A stretch of DNA of 30,737 nt from Glomus cerebriforme (lineage: Eukaryota; Glomeromycota; Glomeromycetes; Glomerales; Glomeraceae). Positions 19,642 to 30,513 of the stretch are shown here, one piece after another. Each line of letters begins with the position of its first letter. Within the stretch, counting starts at the first letter, position 1. Made by a program: the position numbers and the translations under genes. Below the pieces are notes generated by a model that saw only the letters and a program-made list of their open reading frames with translations, made no database searches and was not told the DNA's origin. The DNA is taken from positions 69,738 to 100,474 of the forward strand of contig QKYT01000032.1 of assembly GCA_003550305.1 (NCBI GenBank). The letters run 5' to 3'.

Positions 19642-20481
19642 ATGATTAATAAATTGCTAAAAAATTTATTTTGTAAAAGAAATTTTTTTTTTAAACGTAG
19701 TAAAATGTCTTCATATAATTCAGAATCACATTTAACACCAGTAACTAAACTTTTAACAAATTTATCATATTTAAAATCTCAATCACCTTCAACAACATTT
19801 ATAGTATTATTAACAACCGGATCAATGAATCCAATTCACATACAACATTATCGTAATTTTGAGATAGCAAAAAGAGAATTAGAATCACGATTATCAGTTA
19901 AAGTTATAGCAGGATATATATCACCGTCACAAGACCTTTATGTTTTCAGTAAATTAGGTAAATATGCTATTCCAATAGATAAACGAATTGAAATGTGTAA
20001 GTTGGCTGTAAATGAATCAAATTGGATTGATGTTGATTTATGGGAATCAAAATCCATAAGAAGTTGTCTAGAGTTTATTCATTTTTGGGAGGTTTTATAT
20101 AGACTGTCAAAATTTCTTAATGAGCACGAAGAAATTAATTGTAACATTAAAGTGTTCTATTTATGTGGAAGTGATCATTTTATGAATACTGGTGTTTCTC
20201 GTGCTGTATTAAGACATCATGGTTTAGTTGTTATTGGTAGAAAAAAAGATAATAGTTGGATAGAAAACACTGAAAACAAACTGGATCGTATTTTCGGTAA
20301 AGATGCTTGGAAGGAATCTGTAGTGCTTGTTAATGGAGAAGACAATATTGACGTTAGTTCCACAGTGATAAGAGAAAAATTAATTTATAATCTTAACAAT
20401 TGGGAAGATTTATGTGATCCAAAAGTTGTAGAATATATAAAAGAAAACAAAATTTTAGTTTCAGATTTAAAATTATTTTAA
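19642..20481 (+). CDS. nicotinamide/nicotinate mononucleotide adenylyltransferase-like protein
   Basis: A 279-residue single-exon member of the HIGH-superfamily nucleotidyltransferases, most like NMNAT, which joins ATP and NMN (or NaMN) to make NAD. Motifs, in order: the nucleotide-binding loop TTGSMNPIHIQH (58-69, GxxNPxHxxH type), SPSQDLY (94-100), RIEMCKLAV..SNWIDVDLWES (115-136), CGSDHF (175-180) and the C-terminal ATP-phosphate motif DVSSTVIR (237-244), followed by a DPKVVEYI segment. The first-motif Met62 replaces the usual Phe/Tyr. Two starts are plausible: the ATG at 19642 adds 21 basic, hydrophobic residues resembling a mitochondrial targeting peptide, while the ATG at 19705 (MSSYNSES) gives a 258-residue cytosolic form in better context. 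Substrate preference cannot be read from the sequence. Confidence 0.85.
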   Translation: MINKLLKNLFCKRNFFFKRSKMSSYNSESHLTPVTKLLTNLSYLKSQSPSTTFIVLLTTGSMNPIHIQHYRNFEIAKRELESRLSVKVIAGYISPSQDLYVFSKLGKYAIPIDKRIEMCKLAVNESNWIDVDLWESKSIRSCLEFIHFWEVLYRLSKFLNEHEEINCNIKVFYLCGSDHFMNTGVSRAVLRHHGLVVIGRKKDNSWIENTENKLDRIFGKDAWKESVVLVNGEDNIDVSSTVIREKLIYNLNNWEDLCDPKVVEYIKENKILVSDLKLF

Positions 20482-21049
20482 AGAAACGTTTATATTATTA
20501 GCTTTCATCCCTCCTTGTTAATCTTACGTCTAACGAATAAATAAAATAACAACCAACAATCAAGAGAAATATCCGCAACTCTTCTGTCTCTTTCCAACAA
20601 ATAACCTACCTATATAGTCTAAACCGTCAGGATTAGTAAAAATTTAAGAAGCGCCATTCGGCTGTATCTAGAAGTGCAACTCTATCTGATCCATAATAAT
20701 GATAAAGAAATGACGCGCTTTGCATAATTACCAGACGACCAAACCGCAGTAATCAATAAAGTAATCACATGATGCTAAGTCCAAAATTTATTTAAAAAAA
20801 AATGTATATTACAAATGAAAAAAAAATACTAATAAATAATAAACTATTGTATATGTATATTTGTTTGCTTATGTATAAATACTTTTTATAATGTGAATTT
20901 TTTCTCTCAAATAGTGGAGGGATCGATTATCTTAATTGACACACAACTTTCCCATTCCAAACATGTGCGAATAAAAAAACACAAAAAGTCCTTTCTATCT
21001 CTGTTTTATATGCAAGAATCAATGCTATAAATCCCACCCGTAAATAAGA
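20482..21049. other. shared 3' region of convergent genes
   Basis: A 568-bp spacer between the NMNAT-like gene (+) and the methyltransferase gene (-). The middle part (about 20500-20760) is less AT-rich than most spacers here, but all frames are short and no RNA gene was recognised. AATAAA occurs near 20536. Confidence 0.45.
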
Positions 21050-21966
21050 TTAATTATTTTTTCGTGCCCTAATAAAAAATCGATGGCTTTGAACTGAAAG
21101 AAATCCTTCTTTTTGAATTTTATGATGAAGATTTATAAGTTGTTCTGAATATTTTTCTACTGTAAAATCTTCAACTTGCCATGGGATCGCTTTCAAATAA
21201 TATACAATAGCTCCTACATCATAAAATTTCGTCTCTATAAAAGCTTCTTGTTTTTCTAAAATAGTAAATCCTGCAGTTTGTAATTCACAACAAGCTTGCT
21301 CCACATGCCATTCTCTATATCCAAGATGTTCAGGAGCTCCTAAAAGTTTATTTAATTCAATATTATCTTTTTCGCCAACTTGTTGTGTAACAAATAAACC
21401 TCCTCGCTTAAGAAGACGATGAACTTCATAAACAATATAAGGCTCATGACGGTTAATTATAAGATCAAATCGAGCATCATTCAGGGGGAGTCGTACGTCG
21501 TTATCAGTAATAGCTAAATTAAAAATTAGTTCAACTTTCAAAATGAACTCTGGAATATTATATAAGTCACAGTATTAGATATCAAAAATAGAACTGTACC
21601 CGTAACGGTCACTCCAAAAGGTTTTAGTCGCTGCCTTGCGAGGATAATGTTGGGAGCCCAACCTTCTGTCGCGCAAGTATCTGGTGGAAGCGGATTTAGT
21701 GAAGCAAGGAACTCACCACTGCCAGTACCCATGTCTAATAGACCCTTAGCTTTTGGTAACAAAGTTCTCACGCTCGCTTCATAGTTCCAAGGCAATAAAT
21801 TTAATTGTTCTTCCATGCGTCCTTTAAGATAGGAAAAATTCCAGCCTGTGGACGGCCTATTAAACTCTGAAGTGAGATGACGAAGCAGCTCTGAGTGGTT
21901 ATGTTGTTGTTCATCAGGTAAAGAGTTTAGTGTCATTGAAGTTGGATAAGCTAAATAGTCGTTCAT
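21050..21966 (-). CDS. class I SAM-dependent methyltransferase, two exons
   Basis: Exons 21966-21600 and 21513-21050 join to 276 residues. The 86-nt intron has donor GTACAG and acceptor AATTTAG with CTAAT upstream. This acceptor, rather than TTCCAG nearer the donor, gives GVTVT-A-ITDNDVRLPLNDARFDL, which keeps normal family spacing. Motif I is LLDMGTGSGEF (77-87), an acidic TEGWAPN segment (100-106) follows, and DLIINRHE and LLKRGGLFVTQQVG form the later Rossmann strands. The C-terminal FYDVGAIVYYLKAIPWQ segment is characteristic of a group best known from bacteria. It should transfer a methyl group from SAM to a small molecule or macromolecule, but the substrate is unknown. There is no signal peptide. 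The bacterial resemblance suggests old gene transfer, and the spliceosomal intron shows it is a resident nuclear gene. Confidence 0.88.
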
Positions 21967-23439
21967 GTATGATAATTTATGTTCGAAATAATATAATTAT
22001 AGTGCAGTTAAAGAGAGAAAATTTGTTAGAATTCTGCTTAATTTTTTAACGGCTTTTTGTAGGACAAGCCTTAAATTGATGCGTAACAGTCCAATCATGA
22101 GAAAATTGTAAAACTCTCGATTCCAAATTAAGCAACCTTTAATCTCTCTTTTTTTTTAAAAAATTAACCCGTATACTTGGAAGTAAGTATCTGCATTGTA
22201 AAGAGGCACTGGGTACCTAATAAGTCTGTGGACGAAGAAAATGAACATTGTCAGTAATTTATTGCAGAACAATACATAAACTCCTACTTTTGGACCTCTC
22301 TCAACAGCGATCGTGATTATCATATGACCAAAGAAAATCTGAGGATCAAATGTGGAAATGTGAATCATTAATTTTTACCAATAAACTATTCTATTTAAAT
22401 TGTAGTGGTTGTTATTAAACCTGATAAATTTAACAAATGATATTCCAAATATATCCTTAAAAAAATTTCTATTTTTCCAGTAATCTCAGCCAATAATTGT
22501 GGTATTCATTTTATTATATTAAACTAAAAAAGTGATTATAAAATAAACATATTATGTAATTACATCATTATACTTTAAATATAATATTATATTTATACAA
22601 AATGCAACTTTATATTGAATATTAAATAAATGTTTTTGCATATTACTATAACAAATTTTAATATCTATAATTAATAATAAATAAATTAAAATTCAAATAT
22701 TATCATAATTATATCAATTAATTATAAGATTTAATTTTTTTATAAATTATTTATTAGAAACATTAATTTACAATTCAGAAAAAAAAGTAAGATTTTTTTT
22801 TATTAATGATTGGTGAGGCATTTCAAATATTAATATATATATAAAAACATAAAAGTATGAAAGAATGAATGATAGTGATTAATTATTATTATAGTAAAAG
22901 TTATAAATAGGGTACTTTGTATTTTAAGTAGACAGTAAACTTGTATTATATTATTAATCAGAAATTATCAATAAATAAAATTTGTACTTTAATTTTTTTA
23001 AATAATATAACAAAAAGGCCTGAATCTTGAGTTTTATAAGCCTAAAGTAGTTATTAAACTTTAATTAATTAATTATTTTAACTAAACTTTTGATTTTTAA
23101 TTTCTTTTATATATTTCTTTTACCTTTAATTATCTTATGAATTTAATTACAGATGGTTTAAACTGATGTAGTAACATCTTAAAAGATAGAATTCTTGATA
23201 AGTGAAAGCTTTCTATTGCAAATGGTGTATATATGATCTAAGAATTAATTAAAGAAAGGAATAAATCTTCATTAACTTGACTCTACATTTGGACCTTAAA
23301 AAGAAATATAAGAAAAGTATCTTAGTAAGTAAATTCTTAGTAAGAAGAAGAATTAGAAAATCTTTGAAATCTTTTTAAATATGAAATTTTCTGAATACCA
23401 GACTTTTTGAAAAAAATTAAAAAAAAAGTTTGGATAAAT
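21967..23439. other. methyltransferase 5' flank and AT-rich spacer
   Basis: The first few hundred bases are presumably the methyltransferase promoter. Beyond 22370 the sequence is AT-rich. Coding-like scraps with many stops are visible around 23150-23280 (plus strand), too weak to call. No tRNA, rRNA or defined element. Confidence 0.4.
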
Positions 23440-24010
23440 CTATAATGAAATCATATTTCTAATATATTTTCAACATGTTATTACTATATTTCTAAATTAT
23501 ATTATTAACATATGTTCGATATATAATTAATATATAAAATTAATATTTATAAATATGTTAACAATATTTTTGATATATGATTGCCATATAATATTAAAAT
23601 TTTATATCATATGTTTATCATATTATAAGTATATAGTTACAATAGAGATAACATAAATGCAAATATTATACATTTGATATATGTCAAAAATATTGTTAAT
23701 ATATTTATAAATATTAAAGGTTTCTGTAAAGTATAGCAAGATCTTATCATAATAATTGCATTTCTCAATTTTACTTCATATATTTATAGACTAATAAATC
23801 AATAACAGTTTTTTCTTTTTAAAAATTTTAATATAATATAATAATCATATGTTGAAAATATGTTGAAAATATAATAAAATAATAATAAGTGATATAATAA
23901 CTATATAACAAANATATTTTAAAAATATAATAATGATAATATAGTAACTATATATTGAACATATTTTGAAAATATAACAATATTATTAAAATAATAACTA
24001 TATTTTAAAA
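23440..24010. repeat. AT-rich inverted repeat region
   Basis: Two arms of about 38 bp (23541-23578 and 23679-23716; the word TTAACAATATTTTTGA and its complement, two mismatches) enclose a 100-bp spacer. On either side lie degenerate ATATGTT/AACATAT-rich tracts that also mirror one another loosely. An ambiguous base lies at 23913. No termini or target duplication were set. Confidence 0.5.
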
Positions 24011-24379
24011 TTCAAGTATATGATTGAAATTAACATCACTAATAAGAAATAAGGATTTCTGCAATTAATAAAAACAATGTATGATAAAATGATTATCACT
24101 TATTATTATATAGTTGCTCAATATAAATGTTTTTATTGAATAAAAGGTTCAACTTTTCAATTTTGATAGAATAAACAAGTGTAATATTTTTAGTGTTAGT
24201 AATATATAATACAATATTAGCAATATAATCATAAATAAAATAACAATATACCATTTAAATTACATTATAATAAAATTCGTTTAGAATGTAACTTTGATTA
24301 GTTTCATCATGTTCAGTGTTACATGTACTTTTACAATCATGGATAAAGTGAATATGAAGTATATAAGATTCAAAACTAA

Positions 24380-26740
24380 TACAATTCTTCAGGCATCTAA
24401 ATATTATAAAGTAAACATCTTGATACAGAATCAATATAGTTTGTTACCTGAAACTAATTAAATAAAAAAAATGCGTAATATTAATCATTGTTTGCTTTGT
24501 GCTGAATAATTAACTCAATTTTAGCATATGCAATACCTTCAGATTCTTCATTTATTTCCATGATATCACTAACCTGAAGTTTTAATTGTATAGGTTCTTA
24601 GTTACTTTTGAGAATAGTGTACACAATAGAATTATAAAATGTTAAACTATTGTTTAATATTGCAGCACTTGAATTTAAATAATTAGCATATGCTTTGTAA
24701 AGGTTTTAAAAGTATAGATGATTTTCATCTAACTTCTTTGATAGATTTTTACTCTTAACTTTTTGGCATTCTATTGATTATTAAGCGAAATATCAATAAA
24801 ATTTTTAACGTGGCATACTGTGAATATAGTGTCTATGAAAAATAATTAAAAATTAGTAAATAAATGATTTTCCTATTAATAACTGAATATATTTACCAGC
24901 ACTTCCACCTTCATCATTCTAAATATTCGTAAATATAGTATTAGGACTTTCTGTAATATACCAGCCTGATAGTATTGTATAAAGCTTTAGATTCATAGTA
25001 AAATTGTTTAACGCATTGGTTTCTACATTAAAGTAGGAGTCTATCCAACCATTAATGAGATACTGTAACACCTGTACTGTATTATATCACTGGGTAAGAT
25101 TAAGTTTAACCACTTTACGGTTCATATGCAGAATCATTCCCTTAAATATATATATGATAAACCATTTCTTTAACACTGACTGTAGTATTCATAAGTGTTG
25201 CAAAATTATAAGCATGTTGTAAAAGATATACATTTACATGCAAATTGGACAAGTTTGTGAAGTTATTTGAAAATAGCTAAATAGCTAATAATAAATAATA
25301 AGGTTTATGAAAATTATCACCTTTATTATATTAATAAGAAATATATCATTATCTTACTTGAATAAGCAACTCATATTCCTCTTTAAGCGATTTTGTAATT
25401 CTTAATAAATGTTTTCTATTATAATAATCAAAAATGCGAGTTTTAGTGTTTTAGCTTCAATGGCCCAATAAATACATAACTTCGTTACAAAATTTTGTCT
25501 TGTTCCAAAATTTTCAAGCCAATTATTCAAAGTCTTTACCTTTATATGATTAGATTTTAAAAAATATTAAAGTATAAATGGCATTAGCATTGCAAGTCTC
25601 AATACATCAGAGAACATGAAACTTTGACGATGTCATAATGGATTAGCCATTCTACTCCAATAAGCAGGTTTTTCAATACTTTTTCAATATACCAAAAATT
25701 CATTCTCGCTTGCCATACTAAAAATGTTAAATATTGCTTCTAGAAGAGTATGTACTTTTCTGGATATAAAATGATATGTGTCTTATGAAGTTTGGAGATG
25801 TCAATTTCACCTGAGCACATTGAAAAAGTCCAGTTTTGTTATATCATATTTGGTAGCTAGCTATTCTTTGTCTATTTTTAAATATTAATTTCCAATCTCT
25901 ACAAAGTATTCTTCTATCTATTGATTGAAATATGCATTCTTTACATGGTTGTAATCCAAGCTAATAAGCTGATCATTTGAAACATTGCATGTTCAGCAAC
26001 TATGCATTGTTTTATGCCATTTTATTCCTACTAGGTTATTTCCCTGAGAGAGGTTAGCTGTAATACATTTGAGTCTACCAATTACTTAGGTATCATTATT
26101 TATCATTTTCATAATTAAACCACTTTCTAATTGCTTTATATCTTGGAAAATAGGTTTAATAAAATCTTCAAAATTTGCTCCAAATAGAACAAAACCAATT
26201 AAAAAATGATTTTTGAGTAGCTTTCGAAAAGACTGTGACATATTCCTAAATTGCAAATATACACCCCCTAACGAATAATAGATGCTTTTATATATACCAA
26301 AATCATCGATATAAATGTCAAGAAAAATTATTATGACAGGCAGGTGCTATTGTAATAGTAAAGATATAAGTGTAATATATTCACAAGGTAATTGATATCT
26401 CATTGTTATATTACAATATTTTCATTTATATGATTTCTTGAATATAAAAATCATATTCTTCAGATTCTGACATATCATGTAACTAAATAACTATAAATCA
26501 TTTTATATTTGCTAGATTAATAAATCTTGCTTCACCTTCAACTAGTCACAACTTCTTACCATTATTATGAGAATGCTGATTATCAGTGAAGTGACAGTTA
26601 GAAAGATTTTTATGTGAAAAAAGTTGATTGATCTTTAGTTTAAGCGTATTATTATTCATTTCATCAGTCATTACACCACGTATTTGATACATAAATGTCG
26701 ATAATTGTTGTGATATATTAAAAAACTGCCTGCTTTATAT
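24380..26740 (-). pseudogene. decayed transposon-like gene
   Basis: The minus strand contains long coding-like stretches interrupted by many stops and several frameshifts, starting near 26740 and ending around 24380. Readable parts in order include QLSTFMYQIRGVMTDEM, LVEGEARFINLANIK, IFLDIYIDDFGIYKS, YSLGGVYLQFRNM, FLIGFVLFGANFEDFI, ITANLSQGNNLVGIKWH, CNVSNDQLI, FSDVLRLAMLMPFIL, LNNWLENFG, IYWAIEAKTLKLAF, NLHVNVYLLQHAYNFATLM and, near the end, ITESPNTIFTNI and MEINEESEGIAYAKIELI. One frame stays open for over 55 codons (about 26340-26110). The layout resembles a large multi-copy family common in arbuscular mycorrhizal fungal genomes and possibly related to CACTA/Tnp2-type transposon proteins. 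That assignment is from memory of such sequences and is tentative. It cannot be functional. Confidence 0.6.
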
Positions 26741-27093
26741 ATTAGATATATTTTTTTTTATTTGCTTATATAACTTTGCATAAATTATTTATTTTGCCAA
26801 GTATGCTGATATTGAAAATTTTTAATTAAATTTTTTTGTGAAATTAAAATAATAATATAATATAATCTTTAAATATATTATGATCATATGATTGTTTTAA
26901 TTGTATTATTATTATATAATTGTATTTAATTAATCATCTCCTTAAAATAATTTTTATGCAAATAGTATCTAATGATGTAATAGTTACAGTAACTTAATAA
27001 ATTATTTAATTTTTTTTAAAAAAAATAAATAATATCAATTATTTGTCTTACACAATCCAATTTTTCAATTAACAAATTTTCACTTAAGAAATT
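26741..27093. other. AT-rich spacer
   Basis: Extremely AT-rich sequence between two decayed genes. No feature beyond homopolymers is visible. Confidence 0.45.
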
Positions 27094-27766
27094 ATGTCTC
27101 AAAAAAAAAAATTTGATAAGCAAAAGAATAAAATTTTTAAATAATACTAATTTATTTGTATTTCAAGTTACTTTAATATGATTTTTTTATAGGTTTAAAA
27201 GTACTTAAAGATTTACTAAATAATACAAAAAGATCTGCTAAACGTGAACGAAAAAAAAGAACCTAAGCAAACAAGAAATAGTGAAGAAATCGATAATTCT
27301 AATAATCTGGAAATAATTGTCACAAAAAAACAAAATGATCAACAAGCAGATATTAATAATAGTAGAGATACTACTATTTTAGCAAAAACATCTAGTTCAA
27401 CGATTACACCATCTTCTATACTATCTTCTATTACTCCTGTTACAAATCAAAATAATCAACAATCAGATGCTAATAGTAATACAGTTGTATCATCACAACC
27501 AAACAAAAATCAGACCAAAAAACATGTTAATAGTATTGCTGAAGATAGTATTACTAGTGAAGTTAGTGAAGTAAATAATTCTGTAAATCTATATTATAAC
27601 AAGAATCAGGAAGAATTTGGTATTTATTTTCTTTATTTTATGATTATTAATAAATTACATGAATTGATTACATCAATTGTATATTTAATAGAGGAACAAC
27701 TAATATATCTAAAGGCATTTCATAATATAACTAATGAGTTCGAAGTTGCAATATGGATAGCATAAC

Positions 27767-28295
27767 CACTGGTCAAAAACTGATCTATCTTACAGATATC
27801 TTATAAATATCAGGTACCCAAAATGCAGAAAATCTGCTATACATCGGGTATTCAATATGTATACTATAGAATTAAAAATACAATTTATTAATTATCTCGC
27901 TATCTAGTGATCATAAAAAGATGAAATATAGCTCATTNGATTNGCCTCACTGAGACGTATCGAATGGTACTAATTTCGCATTTCTAGGTATGATAGATGC
28001 TGAGATATTTGATAAATTGTAAAAAAACAAATAAAAAATGCTGATTTATTGAATATTTTAGCATCTATCACACCTAGAAATGTGAAATTAGTACCATTCG
28101 ATACGTCTCAGTGAGGCAAATTGAATGAGCTATATTTCATCTTTTTATAATTACTGGATAGCGAGATAATTAATAAATTGTATTTTTTAATTCTATAGTA
28201 TACATATTGGGTACCTGATGTATAGCAGATTTTCTGCATTTTGGGTATCTAATATTTATAAGATATCTGTAAGATAGATCAGTTTTTGACCAGTG
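27767..28295. mobile_element. 529-bp fold-back element with 244-bp arms
   Basis: The left arm (27767-28010) and right arm (28052-28295) are inverted copies with few mismatches around a 41-bp centre. The ends are CACTGGTCAAAAACTGATC and its exact reverse complement. AAC flanks both sides (27764-27766 and 28296-28298). A CACTG end with a 3-bp duplication suggests a CACTA-like non-autonomous element, but three bases is weak evidence. Each arm contains one copy of the 35-bp core (27933-27967, 28094-28128). Two ambiguous bases (27938, 27943) fall in the left core. It has no coding capacity. Confidence 0.8.
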
Positions 28296-28748
28296 AACAT
28301 CCAAGAATTCTAAACTTGGCCATTAAAATACAAAACACAAAATCAACACTTATTAATAAAGTAGAATCTCAAATACAAGAAGTACAAGCCTTCACTTCAT
28401 ATTCTAATATAACATCACTGAAAATTGACCAGATAATTTAGGATACAAAAGGAATATTATACTAAAACTATTATTTACTAATATAATTTAAAAATTTAGC
28501 ATAAGAAATTTCAATTACAGGAAAAGAGTAAGGCACTCTTCATTTGAACTAGAAACAATATACAAGAATTATATGAAGAATTAATTGTGCATGTATATAA
28601 GATATCCAAGACTGATTTTCAAATTAGTTCATTACTCAAGGATTTAGGCAAATGATTTAACACGTACTGTTACAAATTTCATGTTAACATTGTAAAGCTT
28701 GTGAATAAGTTTAATATAACACATGTAAAGTTTATATTATTGATATAT

Positions 28749-28870
28749 AGTCATCCCTATATAATTACTTCCTTTATAGTCACAATTCCCTTTAATCACA
28801 TCATTTGTCAGTTCTGATCTTATTATATATAAAAATTCTCCTTTATAGTCACAAATACCCTATAATCACT
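28749..28870. mobile_element. partial pogo-like MITE relative
   Basis: TAGTCATCCCTATATAATTA resembles the right-terminal repeat of the 13329-13460 MITE, and the words TTTATAGTCACA and CCCT(T/A)TAATCAC recur twice here and once in that element. No matching right end (GGGATGACT type) lies downstream, so this is a truncated or decayed copy. Confidence 0.45.
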
Positions 28871-28989
28871 ATTATACCAAATTGCTATCCCAATTAAATA
28901 ATAATTATATAAAAAATTTCTTCTTTATAATCAACAGCCAATTATATTAGTATAATATAAACTTATAAAAATACCTTAAATCAAGTAAT

Positions 28990-29341
28990 TAGAGCTCCGA
29001 ACGATTCCAATTTTTAGTTCTTTTCTGATTGATCAGAATTGAAAAACATTAATAATTCGTCATTCTGTGATCGTAAGAGGACGAAATATAGCTTATTGGA
29101 ATCGTCTCATTGAAACACATAGATAAGATTTTAGTTTTTCATTTTTTTGAAAAATTAGATTTTTATCTATTAGTGCTAGAGATGCAGTTTTACTACCATT
29201 AGATGCGTCTCAATAAAACAATTCCAATAAGCTATTTTCATCCTTTTATGATTGCAGGATAATGAATTATTAATATTTTTTGATTTTGATCAATTAGAAA
29301 AAACTGAAAATTGGAACTGAACTGGACTGTTTAGAACTCTA
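28990..29341. mobile_element. 352-bp palindromic hAT-like MITE
   Basis: The element starts TAGAGCTCCGAAC and ends with the complement of TAGAGTTCTAAAC. It is flanked by a perfect 8-bp direct repeat, CAAGTAAT (28982-28989 and 29342-29349). An 8-bp target duplication and TAGAG-type ends fit the hAT superfamily. The two halves form an imperfect palindrome along nearly the whole length, each half containing one 35-bp core copy (29093-29127 and 29196-29230). It is non-coding, so it would have needed a transposase in trans. Confidence 0.75.
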
Positions 29342-30164
29342 CAAGTAATACAAATTATAAAAATCCTTTAAATAAAGTAATACTAATGTGTAACTATTTA
29401 TTCACATAATACAAAAAATTATTCTAATATATTATATAATAAAATTCCTATAAAATTCCTATCTTTTTATTATTTTTCTTTGTTAAAATGTAAATTTTTT
29501 TCTAAAAAAAATTTTTGTAATTTTAAATAATTACCATTATTAATATTAATAATATTCTTTACATTTTGTATTAAAAAGTTTTTTACAAAAAAATTTTAGA
29601 TCAATCATATATAAAATAAAATTATAATCATATTAATATTAAATTTTATATACATATGATTACTGTACTAAATAACTATTATTAACCTATTCTTTTAATT
29701 AATAAATTAACTGAAATAAATTAATAGTGCAATAGAACTATATGATGAATTAAATGAATTTATTACTGAAGAAGTTTGGAGACGATTACTCAATATCCAT
29801 CTAAAAGCTACTGATCAACCAAAACTGAAAAAAAATGAAAAAATTATCACGAAACTTGGTGCTTTTGTTTAACATGTTATCAAGACTATTATTATAGCAT
29901 AAAAACATGATAATGATAATACTCAATCTATTATTAAGAATTATGATAATTATACAATTGACCTAAAAATTTTAACAAAATTAGGAGTAGTAGAATTATT
30001 ATCAGTCTGAGTCTTGGACTATTAAGTATGACAGATATTGCAGAAACATTAATTAAGTTGATTCATATAATTATTTTCATAATATTTACAGTATAATAGC
30101 AGTTTCTAATTTTAAGTATATTTTTTTTTTGATGTATTTTGCTTTATCAAATAATTTAAATATA

Positions 30165-30485
30165 ATAAAATTTAAATTTGAAATTTGGCATATTTCAGAG
30201 ATATTACAGAATATTTTATTTTAAAATATATTATTATATTAAAATTTGACATATAATTGAAATATTACAAAAATATTTATTCATATGTTATTGGTATTAC
30301 AAAAATATTTTATTCATATGTTATTAATATTACAGAATATTCAAAATTTGAAATATGATAGAGATATTACAAAAATATTTTATTCATATGTTGTTGATAT
30401 TATAAAATATTAAAAATTTGAAATATGATAGAAATATTACAGAAATGTTTTATTTATATGTTATTGATATTACAAAAATATTTAC
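30165..30485. repeat. tandem array of 70-bp units, about four copies
   Basis: AAAATTTG marks units at about 30173, 30241, 30343 and 30413. Each reads roughly AAAATTTGAAATATGATAGA, then AATATTACAAAAATATTTTA, TTCATATGTTATTGATATTA. The last two starts are exactly 70 bp apart. The 30241 copy contains an extra 33-bp internal duplication. Confidence 0.7.
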
Positions 30486-30513
30486 AAATTGGACGATTTT
30501 AACGCTTACCGGA

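Larger units (their letters stand above)
27094..30020 (+). pseudogene. decaying multi-exon gene, family unknown, broken by transposons
   Basis: Coding-like blocks follow one another on the plus strand. A possible start, MSQKKKFDKQKNK, is at 27094. After a TTTTTTATAG acceptor-like site, GLKVLKDLLNNTKRSAKRER (from about 27194) runs to an eight-A tract at 27251-27258. A one-base shift there opens the 173-codon stretch to 27765 (EPKQTRNSEEI, Ser/Thr/Asn-rich middle, then a helical end EEQLIYLKAFHNI). Beyond the 529-bp palindrome the frame resumes (HPRILNLAIKIQN to DQII, 28298-28441). More decayed blocks follow at about 28521-28740 (NIQELYEELIVHVYKISK) and 29728-30010 (IELYDELNEFITEEVWRRLL, then LKILTKLGVVELL), with several stops. 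I do not recognise the family. It is likely a dead lineage-specific gene. Confidence 0.5.

Noticed and set aside
22156..22368. 70-residue minus-strand frame with a hydrophobic middle, just upstream of the methyltransferase gene
   Set aside because: It lacks a recognisable family, start context or splice partners, and lies in the probable promoter. Composition is not low-complexity, so a lost exon is possible but unsupported.
27767..28295. hAT assignment for the 529-bp fold-back element
   Set aside because: No 8-bp direct repeat flanks it; only AAC matches, and the CACTG end does not fit the hAT end pattern.
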